From Candidatus Desulfaltia sp. (GTDB lineage: Bacteria > Desulfobacterota > Desulfobacteria > Desulfobacterales > ETH-SRB1), in NCBI GenBank assembly GCA_030656555.1, contig JAUSPN010000005.1:1-51048 (forward strand): DNA of 51,048 nucleotides, in the 5' to 3' direction. The position numbers and the translations under genes were made by a program. Position 1 is the first letter of the stretch, and each line of letters starts with the position of its first letter. Below are positions 25,632 to 32,050 of the stretch, piece by piece. The notes beneath the pieces were generated by a model that ran no database searches, was not told where the DNA came from, and was given only the letters and a program-made list of their open reading frames with translations.

Positions 25632-27103
25632 CTGTTGAAGCAAAAGTAGGTGTTTTTGTAGTAGTCGGCATTGTCATCCTGACATATATGTCGATGCAGG
25701 TTGGAGGACTGAGCTTTAAAAGAGCAAAGGGATATGATGTTAATGTATATTTTGACTCTGCAACAGGTCTTGCAGAGGATGTTCAGGTAGAAATTGCCGG
25801 CGTGGAGATCGGCAGGGTTCGTAAAATTTCTCTGGAAAACGGAAAAGCGCTGGTTGTTTTAAGGATTAATCCCAATGTAAGGCTGACAAAGGATGTAAAG
25901 GCTGTTATCAGAACCAAGGGTATTCTGGGCGATAAATATGTTGAACTTGTCCAGGGATCACCTTCTGCTCCCCCGCTAAAAGAGGGTGACAGGATTGTCA
26001 AAACCGTCCCAACAACGGACATGGATACCCTTATAATTACCCTGGGAGAGGTAGCAAAAAACATCAACAGGCTTACAAATTCCCTTGCGAATGTTGTCGG
26101 CGGCGAAAAGGGCGAGGCTTCACTTAACTCTATCGTTGAAAATGTTAGAGAAATGTTTGAAACCTTAAATAAAACCGTTCAGAAAAACAACGATGACGTC
26201 ACAAACATAATTGCCAACCTGTCCGAGTTTTCAGAAACATTAAACAAAATAGGAAATACTAACAGGGATGACATTCGCGGCATAATATCTAATGTGCGCA
26301 AAGCCTCTGAAAAAATGGAAGGGCTGGTTGCCGGCATTAACGATATTACGTCCAAGATTAACCAGGGCAAGGGCAGCATCGGGAAACTGGTAAACGAGGA
26401 AGAAACAGTTGATAACTTAAACAAAGCCCTTGCGGGTCTTAAAACAATTACAGATAAGATCAACAGCGGTGAAGGATCGATCGGAAAGCTGATTAATGAA
26501 GACGAAACAGTAGAAAATATTAATACCTCTCTTGTCAGCATAAATGATTATCTCCAGAAACAGGACGAATATAAAACATATCTTGATTATAGAGGAGAAT
26601 ATCTTTTTGACAGTGATGAAGTTAAATCTTATCTTTCGCTTCGCATTCAACCCAAGGAAGATAAATATTATCTGCTTCAAATATTAGACGATCCAAGCGG
26701 AAAAGAAAAAGTAACAGATACCACACTGGCAAACGGGACTACTACACGTACAGTGGAAAACGACAAGGATGCGCTCAAGTTTTCAGCACAGATAGCAAAG
26801 CGATACTATGACATCGGCTTGCGCGGCGGTCTTTTCGAGTCTACCGGTGGCGTCGGCCTTGATTACTATCTCTTCAGTGACCGTTTGACCTTCTCACTCG
26901 AAGCCTTTGATTTTGATCCTGACAGAAACGCACACCTGAAATTCAAAGCCGACTATAGACCGTTTAAACATATCTATATAACCTCAGGATTTGATGATTT
27001 TATAAGTGATGAAGGAAAAGAGTCCTTTTTTGTCGGAGCCGGAATCAGCTTTGCAGATGATGATATTAAAAGTCTTTTATCAGACATCCCGATTCCTAAA
27101 TAA
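25619..27103 (+). CDS. mlaD: MCE-domain protein MlaD with an extended C-terminal beta-rich domain
   Basis: MlaD anchors in the inner membrane and its MCE ring binds the lipid being moved. The 494-residue protein has a membrane helix (about 10-28), one MCE domain (about 38-116, with VQVEIAGVEIGRVRKISL and GILGDKYVEL), a helical region (about 130-300) containing two near-identical 20-residue repeats, INQGKGSIGKLVNEEETVDN and INSGEGSIGKLINEDETVEN, 34 residues apart, and a C-terminal stretch (about 310-494) of alternating strands (YYDIGLRGGLFESTGGVGLDY, cut here as seen in parts). E. coli MlaD is only about 180 residues, so this is much longer and could reach far across the periplasm. Confidence 0.9.
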   Translation: MSNLTVEAKVGVFVVVGIVILTYMSMQVGGLSFKRAKGYDVNVYFDSATGLAEDVQVEIAGVEIGRVRKISLENGKALVVLRINPNVRLTKDVKAVIRTKGILGDKYVELVQGSPSAPPLKEGDRIVKTVPTTDMDTLIITLGEVAKNINRLTNSLANVVGGEKGEASLNSIVENVREMFETLNKTVQKNNDDVTNIIANLSEFSETLNKIGNTNRDDIRGIISNVRKASEKMEGLVAGINDITSKINQGKGSIGKLVNEEETVDNLNKALAGLKTITDKINSGEGSIGKLINEDETVENINTSLVSINDYLQKQDEYKTYLDYRGEYLFDSDEVKSYLSLRIQPKEDKYYLLQILDDPSGKEKVTDTTLANGTTTRTVENDKDALKFSAQIAKRYYDIGLRGGLFESTGGVGLDYYLFSDRLTFSLEAFDFDPDRNAHLKFKADYRPFKHIYITSGFDDFISDEGKESFFVGAGISFADDDIKSLLSDIPIPK

Positions 27104-27137
27104 AAGATAATATATAACCCGCCGCATTTTAATAAAT

Positions 27138-28562
27138 ATGATTTCCAAGCCTTTAGATGAAAAAGTCAAACCATTCAAACTGGTAAAGTATTTCACCTTT
27201 ACAAGCCTGATATTAATCTTTTTAGGGATACTGATTCTCGCGGGTCTCAACAATCACTGGTCAAGGATGATGCAGCTCAAGAAGAGTGAAGACTATGCCA
27301 GGCTTCTTGTAGCAAATCTTAATCATCAGGTTTATATGAAATTTTACCTTCCTCTTTCCATAACACACCAGAAAGTAATCCGGCTCAGCGAAGAAAAACA
27401 TTATAAAAGAATGGATATGATCGTCAAAAGCACTTTACATGGCTTCAATGTAGAAAAGGTAAATATTTATAATAAGAATAACACAATCATTTACAGTTAT
27501 GATCAAAAATTGATAGGTTCCGACAATATCGGAGGCAAAGGGTATCTGAGTGCTCTTTCAGGCGCATCAACATCAAAACTGATTCAAAGAGGCAACTTTT
27601 TTCAGATCCTGTTTGAATTTCCCCGGGATGTTAAATTGATTACATTTGCTCCATTGCGCACGGAAGAGCCTTTACCGACGTTAACAAGGCAGGTTTTCGG
27701 TGTTTTTGAAATCGTTCAAGACATATCAGAAGATTTTAAAACAATTTTTCAATTCCAGATATTAGCTATTATCACAATTACCCTGATTATGGGAGCTCTG
27801 TTTTTGGCTCTTTTCTTTGTGGTCAAAAGGGGAGAGGCAATTATTGAAAACAGAGCCCTGGAAAGGCTGCAGCTTAAGGAGCAATTAACTAAAGCGCGGC
27901 ATCTGTCTTCGTTGGGAGAGATGGTGGCGGGTGTCTCCCATGAAATCCGAAATCCATTAGGGATCATCAGGAGTTCAGCCGATCTTCTAAAGAAAAAAAT
28001 GAACCATTTTGATCCTTCGAGCACTATTCCGGATATAATTTTAGAAGAATCGGATCGACTGAATAATATAATAACAGATTTTTTAAATTTTGCGAAACCT
28101 AAAATGCCGAATCTTACCCCGTGCCGTGTTGAAGAAGTGCTTGACAGAAATATTACCTTTCTTGCATCACAGATAGAAAAACAGGGCTATATAATTAATA
28201 AGCATTATGATAGTAATCTTCCGGAAATAATGGCCGATTCCGCCATGTTATATCAGGCATTCCTTAACATATTGATAAACTCCATGCAGGCCATGCGAGG
28301 TGGCGGAAAAATAGATATTCAGCTTACTTCAAAGGATAACTCAGTAACAATTACTTTTGAAGATGAAGGGGAAGGTGTGCCAAAAGATGTTATGGAAAAG
28401 ATATGGGAACCTTTTTTTACTACAAAGGAAAAAGGGACAGGCCTGGGCCTGGGCATTGTAAAAAACATTATCAAAATGCATGAAGGAAGCATCCGGATTG
28501 ACAACAAACCTGCGCATGGAGCCTGTATTACAATTGAATTGCCGGTTCACAGGGCAATATGA
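27138..28562 (+). CDS. Membrane sensor histidine kinase
   Basis: The 474-residue kinase has two membrane helices (about 17-36 and 206-230) around a periplasmic sensor domain of about 170 residues that looks Cache/PAS-like (NIYNKNNTIIYSYDQKLIGS). The phosphoacceptor is H268 in GVSHEIRNPLG; the ATP-binding domain shows NSMQAM (N box), EDEGEGVP (G1), FFTTKEKGTGLGLG (F/G2). It precedes an NtrC-type regulator on the same strand, with a repeat-filled 373-bp gap, and is probably its partner. The signal sensed is unknown. It follows mlaD by 34 bp and may be cotranscribed with the mla operon. Confidence 0.9.
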   Translation: MISKPLDEKVKPFKLVKYFTFTSLILIFLGILILAGLNNHWSRMMQLKKSEDYARLLVANLNHQVYMKFYLPLSITHQKVIRLSEEKHYKRMDMIVKSTLHGFNVEKVNIYNKNNTIIYSYDQKLIGSDNIGGKGYLSALSGASTSKLIQRGNFFQILFEFPRDVKLITFAPLRTEEPLPTLTRQVFGVFEIVQDISEDFKTIFQFQILAIITITLIMGALFLALFFVVKRGEAIIENRALERLQLKEQLTKARHLSSLGEMVAGVSHEIRNPLGIIRSSADLLKKKMNHFDPSSTIPDIILEESDRLNNIITDFLNFAKPKMPNLTPCRVEEVLDRNITFLASQIEKQGYIINKHYDSNLPEIMADSAMLYQAFLNILINSMQAMRGGGKIDIQLTSKDNSVTITFEDEGEGVPKDVMEKIWEPFFTTKEKGTGLGLGIVKNIIKMHEGSIRIDNKPAHGACITIELPVHRAI

Positions 28563-28634
28563 AAATAATAACTCTGTGCTCTAGATTCTTAAACCGCGAC
28601 CTTATAACCCTGAACCGTGAACCATTGAAAAGAT

Positions 28635-28665
28635 GAACATCGAACATCGAACGTCCAACATCGAA
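28635..28665. repeat. AACATCGAACGTCCAACATC repeat
   Basis: This 31-nt unit is identical, in reverse complement, to 46997-47027, where it forms part of the 3' coding end of the radical SAM gene. Confidence 0.8.
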
Positions 28666-28722
28666 TTTTGAATGATGATGTCGCTTTGCTTCTCAATTTG
28701 GGGAAATAACAACCTCTGAACC

Positions 28723-28915
28723 TTGATGGATTCGTAAAAAGTCATTTATGAGCGAGATTGAGCAGTTTTGGAAAAAGATTCAGATTGAGCCTGACGTTAA
28801 AAATTGCAAGCTGTTTGAGGCCGTTAGGCCGAGTTCTTGCAATTTAGACAGGATTAATCTGAATCCCAAAAATGCTCACGGAGCGAATAAATCGTACTTT
28901 TTACGAATTCATCAA
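28723..28915. mobile_element. MITE-like hairpin element, 193 bp
   Basis: Terminal inverted repeats TTGATGGATTCGTAAAAAGT and its complement at 28896-28915 differ at one of 20 positions. Inside, GATTCAGATT pairs with AATCTGAATC and AAATTGCAAG with CTTGCAATTT, so the whole element can fold into one long hairpin. It has no reading frame for a transposase. Single ends of the same family occur at 31307-31325 and 35205-35228. No clear target duplication is visible. Confidence 0.7.
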
Positions 28916-28935
28916 CCCTGAACAAGGTATAATAA

Positions 28936-30318
28936 ATGGAAACCATTCTAATCGTAGATGATGAAAAAAATTATCCGCCCATATTAAGCGCTGTGCTGGA
29001 AGAAGAAGGTTTTGCAACCTTAACCGCTAATAGCGGTCGAGAGGCGCTTGAAATTCTGAACAACTCTGATGTTGACCTTGTTTTAACCGATATGAAAATG
29101 CCTTCAATGGACGGCATGGAATTGCTTGAAAGGATCAAGACCAAAAATGCCGATCTTCCGGTCATAATGATGACTGCTTACGGCACAGTAGAAAGGGCGG
29201 TGCAGGCAATGCAAAAAGGGGCTTATAACTACATTCTTAAGCCTTTTGATAATGAAACTCTGGTTATTTATGTGAACAAAGCAGTTTCAATGTACCGCGT
29301 AATCAAAGAAAACAGGTACCTGCGTGATGCTGTAAAATTAAAGTACAGTTTCAGCAATATAATCGGCAAAAGCAAGACAATGCAGGATGTTTTTGAGATA
29401 ATCCGTAAAGTTGCGCCAACCAATGCAACCGTCTTGATCGAGGGTGAAAGTGGCACAGGGAAAGAGCTGGCAGCAAAAGCCATTCACTTTAACAGTCCGA
29501 GGCGTGGCAAACCTTTTATTGCCGTAAACTGCAGCGCGCTTGCTGAAAATCTTCTTGAAAGTGAACTTTTCGGCCACGAAAAAGGGGCATTTACCGGTGC
29601 CATAGCAATGAAAAAGGGGCGGTTTGAAATGGCTGATGAGGGAACGCTGTTTCTGGATGAAATCGGCGAGCTTTCACAAAGTCTCCAGGTAAAACTATTA
29701 CGGGTTCTTCAGGAAAAGGTTGTTGAAAGGGTCGGCGGAGTTAAGCCGCTTTCCGTCAATATCCGTATCATTGCCGCCACGAATAAACAGTTAAAAGAAG
29801 AGATGGAGCAGGGCCGCTTCAGGGAGGACCTGTTTTACAGATTGAATGTAGTAAATATTGTCCTGCCGCCTCTGAAACAACGTATAGATGATCTCCGGCT
29901 TTTAATTGATCATTTTATAAAAAAATATGCTGATGAACACGACTCGGATACTCCTGTTAAGGGTCTTGATAATGAAGTTGAACGTCTTTTTAACAATTAC
30001 AACTGGCCCGGAAATGTTCGGGAGCTGGAAAATGTTATTGAAAGGGCGATGATTATGTGTCCTGCTGAAATCATCAGGGTGTCCGATCTTCCCAGGGATT
30101 TCAGGAATAATGTTGACAGTTCAATGTATCTTGACGGGATACCCAACAATGCAACATTATATAAGACTCTTGCTCTGGTTGAAAAAAATATGATCAAAAG
30201 GGCTTTGAAGCTCACAAATAATGTTCAGTCCAATGCTGCTGAACTTCTCGGAATCGGCAAAAGCGGCCTGAGCAAAAAAATAAGCAGACACGAACTGTCT
30301 CAGGATATAGTTGAGTAG
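28936..30318 (+). CDS. NtrC-family sigma-54 dependent response regulator
   Basis: The 460-residue protein has a receiver domain (1-120) with phosphoacceptor D52 in TDMKMPSMDG, a sigma-54 activation AAA+ domain (about 140-380) with Walker A GESGTGKE (170-177), the sigma-54 contact loop GAFTGA (217-222), Walker B in GTLFLDEIGEL and the arginine-rich NWPGNVRELENVIERA, and a C-terminal Fis-type helix-turn-helix (NNVQSNAAELLGIGKSGLSK). It should activate sigma-54 promoters when phosphorylated by the upstream kinase. A strong -24/-12 promoter with paired upstream inverted repeats begins only about 25-180 bp downstream of its stop and is the obvious candidate target. Confidence 0.94.
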   Translation: METILIVDDEKNYPPILSAVLEEEGFATLTANSGREALEILNNSDVDLVLTDMKMPSMDGMELLERIKTKNADLPVIMMTAYGTVERAVQAMQKGAYNYILKPFDNETLVIYVNKAVSMYRVIKENRYLRDAVKLKYSFSNIIGKSKTMQDVFEIIRKVAPTNATVLIEGESGTGKELAAKAIHFNSPRRGKPFIAVNCSALAENLLESELFGHEKGAFTGAIAMKKGRFEMADEGTLFLDEIGELSQSLQVKLLRVLQEKVVERVGGVKPLSVNIRIIAATNKQLKEEMEQGRFREDLFYRLNVVNIVLPPLKQRIDDLRLLIDHFIKKYADEHDSDTPVKGLDNEVERLFNNYNWPGNVRELENVIERAMIMCPAEIIRVSDLPRDFRNNVDSSMYLDGIPNNATLYKTLALVEKNMIKRALKLTNNVQSNAAELLGIGKSGLSKKISRHELSQDIVE

Positions 30319-30342
30319 TCGAGTTGGGAAAAGAAAAATAAA

Positions 30343-30390
30343 AAACGCTGTCAGTTTCCAAATGGAAATCAAGCGTTTCTAAATGGAAAC
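30343..30390. promoter_or_regulatory. Paired inverted repeats, candidate enhancer sites for the NtrC-type regulator
   Basis: TTTCCA-AA-TGGAAA (30355-30368) and GTTTC-TAAATG-GAAAC (30375-30390) have dyad centres 21 bp apart, two helical turns, and lie about 150 bp upstream of the predicted sigma-54 start site, the usual enhancer position. AAACGCT (30343-30349) also pairs with AGCGTTT (30372-30378), so the region could alternatively fold as a weak terminator for the regulator mRNA. Confidence 0.5.
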
Positions 30391-30498
30391 AAATTTTGGT
30401 AATAATAAATAGTTTATAAGAGCAAGAAATCTTTATGAGGAATACAACCTATTGATAATTCAACAATAAAGGAATTGGGTATATTGGTCATACAACTT

Positions 30499-30512
30499 GG
30501 CATGCAAGTTGC
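30499..30512 (+). promoter_or_regulatory. Sigma-54 (-24/-12) promoter
   Basis: TTGGCATGCAAGTTGCT matches the consensus TGGCACG-N4-TTGCW at all but one position. GG (30499-30500) and GC (30511-30512) are separated by exactly 10 bp, the invariant spacing. The predicted start is near 30524. It points to the right, away from the next gene, which is on the opposite strand. Confidence 0.75.
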
Positions 30513-30523
30513 TTAACTAATAG

Positions 30524-30598
30524 ATAACCTGATAATTTTTTCATCTGTTTTTCTCCTTAACGGCCAAGCATACCTCCCATGTTTGGCCGATTTTTTTT
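30524..30598 (+). ncRNA. Candidate sigma-54-dependent small RNA with anti-Shine-Dalgarno loops
   Basis: Between the -24/-12 promoter and an intrinsic terminator lie about 75 nt with no open frame of note. The predicted RNA has a U-rich, mostly unpaired 5' part containing TTTTTCTCCTTAA (30548-30560), then an 11-bp terminator stem whose 7-nt loop is ACCTCCC. CTCC and CCTCC are complementary to ribosome-binding sites and are the seed type used by several bacterial regulatory RNAs. The transcript ends 6 bp before the stop codon of the opposing gene, so it cannot be a leader for a downstream gene. Role, Hfq binding and targets are inference. Confidence 0.6.
30561..30598 (+). terminator. Intrinsic terminator
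   Basis: CGGCCAAGCAT (30561-30571) pairs with ATGTTTGGCCG (30579-30589) over 11 bp with one G-U pair; loop ACCTCCC; then A and eight T residues. It has no T-run on the opposite strand, so it works rightwards only. Confidence 0.85.
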
Positions 30599-30603
30599 GT
30601 TCA

Positions 30604-31290
30604 TTAACCATTTATTCTTTCCCTTGCGAGTTCAATATAGATTGAATCAGTATAGTCGGAAATAATCTTCTTAAAAGCTGCTATGCTTTTCTCGTTCTCA
30701 CCCATTGTTGCATAAAGCCGGCCAAGATTGAAAAGGGCCTGATCCTTCATGATAGCGCCTGATTGCGAAACAATCATTTCAAAATAGTTCACTGCGGCCT
30801 TGTAATCCTTTTTTGCTTCACAATTGTAACCTGTTCCGCTAAGAATAAATGTGTTAATCGATGGGTAATTTTTAAAGTCTTGTAAAGATTTATTATACAA
30901 GGCTGTTGCCTTTTCATAATCGCCCGCATTGTAACAAATATTGGCATATATAAGCCTCACAAGTTTTGCGGCATCTCTTCTTGAATATTTTTTTATAATA
31001 AAATCAAAATTCTGACTAATATTCTGGTAAGCCTTTTCAGGTCCACTATCTTTTACAATAAAATTATATCCGATTACAGCCTGGTCCAACAAGGCAAATG
31101 CCGTGTTTTCAGCTTTATTTGAAAAATACCGAATCCCTGAAACAACGATTATAAGCAATGCAACTACACCTAAGGCAAATGATATTTGAACCTTATATTT
31201 TATCGCAGATTCTAATAATCTGGATGAAAAGCTTATAAATTCATCAGGTCCTTTTAGCAGTTGTTTTCTGGTTACCCTTTTCTTAGCCAT
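30604..31290 (-). CDS. Membrane-anchored TPR protein (YfgM-like)
   Basis: The 228-residue protein has a basic cytosolic start (MAKKRVTRKQLLKGPDEF), one membrane helix (about 35-55) and a periplasmic part with four to five TPR-like repeats (YANICYNAGDYEKATALYNK, TGYNCEAKKDYKAAVNYFEM, NLGRLYATMGENEKSIAAFK). This layout is that of YfgM/TPR_21 proteins, which work with periplasmic chaperones or the Sec machinery, though the sequence match is only general. TAAAGGAG precedes the ATG. Its stop lies 6 bp beyond the terminator of the opposing small RNA. Confidence 0.7.
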   Translation of the reverse strand: MAKKRVTRKQLLKGPDEFISFSSRLLESAIKYKVQISFALGVVALLIIVVSGIRYFSNKAENTAFALLDQAVIGYNFIVKDSGPEKAYQNISQNFDFIIKKYSRRDAAKLVRLIYANICYNAGDYEKATALYNKSLQDFKNYPSINTFILSGTGYNCEAKKDYKAAVNYFEMIVSQSGAIMKDQALFNLGRLYATMGENEKSIAAFKKIISDYTDSIYIELARERING

Positions 31291-31306
31291 ATTGCTCCTT
31301 TAATAT

Positions 31307-31325
31307 TTGATTAATTCGTAAAAAG
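31307..31325. repeat. Solo end of the 193-bp hairpin element family
   Basis: TTGATTAATTCGTAAAAAG matches the terminal repeat of the 28723-28915 element at 17 of 19 positions, with no second end nearby. It lies just upstream of the TPR gene start. Confidence 0.5.
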
Positions 31326-31387
31326 CTATGTTATGCCACCATGTGTCACTGCAAACGGAAATAATTTTTGTGTAATGAGCTTCAGGT

Positions 31388-31588
31388 ATGATTAAATTTA
31401 AAACAGGGAATTGTCTGAACGTATTAGAAATCGTTGAGAAAGAACTTGGTCACGATATTGTTATTTATAAAAAATCATCGGATTATCACAATTATTATTT
31501 TGATTATGGCCTGTTCTTTCTTTACGATTTCTTATACGTGAGTTTTTCCTGGTTTAAATTTAATTATACATGGAGCGGCGGTTGCTAA
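31388..31588 (+). CDS. Possible small hypothetical protein
   Basis: A 66-codon frame (MIKFKTGNCLNVLEIVEKEL..., aromatic-rich C-terminus ending WSGGC) lies in an otherwise empty 314-bp gap between two minus-strand genes. CAGG precedes the ATG by one base only, a poor ribosome site, and I recognise no family. In its favour, a hairpin plus T-run follows the stop directly. It could be a real small gene, a decayed one, or chance. Confidence 0.28.
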   Translation: MIKFKTGNCLNVLEIVEKELGHDIVIYKKSSDYHNYYFDYGLFFLYDFLYVSFSWFKFNYTWSGGC

Positions 31589-31602
31589 AAACCGGTTTTT
31601 TT
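31579..31602 (+). terminator. Weak intrinsic terminator
   Basis: CGGTT-GCTAAA-AACCG (31579-31594, short stem) is followed by G and seven T residues on the plus strand. The stem is only 5 bp, so efficiency is doubtful. Confidence 0.4.
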
Positions 31603-31604
31603 AA

Positions 31605-32042
31605 TCACCAAACCAAAGACTGGTGTATCCACCCCCTGTCTCCATCAGCATGCTGAATATTAATCCACTCACCTTTTTGTTTAATAACCTTAAACGGAAT
31701 TCCTTTCTCAACATAAAATAATATCTTATTGTTTAAGCCCGGCCCTGATCGGATGTTGCACTTTACATTGTTTGTGATAACAGATAAAGTTTTATTGACA
31801 AGTGATTTATGCACCCACCCTTCATCATTTTCAAAATCACGAAAAAAGTACCATGGGCCTGATTTTTTTATAACCACAATGGGATAATATTTTTCAACTT
31901 TCCATAAGATATCATAATCAGCGCCCGGCCCGGAACGTATGTTGGCAACCGATGACGTCACGGTTAAGCGTTCAGCAAGGGCAATGCTACTAAATATTAT
32001 GCAAAAAAATATCGCTGCAACTATATATCTCAAGTTTTGCAT
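31605..32042 (-). CDS. Secreted protein with two bacterial SH3 domains
   Basis: The 145-residue protein has a cleavable signal peptide (ending FSSIALA) and two SH3b domains: about 25-80 (VTSSVANIRSGPGADYDILW ... GWVHKSL) and about 88-145 (NNVKCNIRSGPGLNNKILFY ... GWIHQSL). Such domains usually bind peptidoglycan or partner proteins in the periplasm. AAAGAG lies upstream of the ATG. It is 8 bp downstream of feoB on the same strand and so may be cotranscribed with the iron genes, though a functional link is not evident. Confidence 0.85.
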   Translation of the reverse strand: MQNLRYIVAAIFFCIIFSSIALAERLTVTSSVANIRSGPGADYDILWKVEKYYPIVVIKKSGPWYFFRDFENDEGWVHKSLVNKTLSVITNNVKCNIRSGPGLNNKILFYVEKGIPFKVIKQKGEWINIQHADGDRGWIHQSLVW

Positions 32043-32050
32043 AGTGCTCT

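Larger units (their letters stand above)
28563..28935. other. Repeat-filled spacer between kinase and regulator
   Basis: No gene is seen. The spacer holds a GTTCACGGTT-family fragment (about 28588-28625), a 31-nt AACATCGAAC repeat (28635-28665) and the 193-bp hairpin element at 28723-28915. Its size means the regulator may have its own promoter, but none was clear. Confidence 0.65.
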
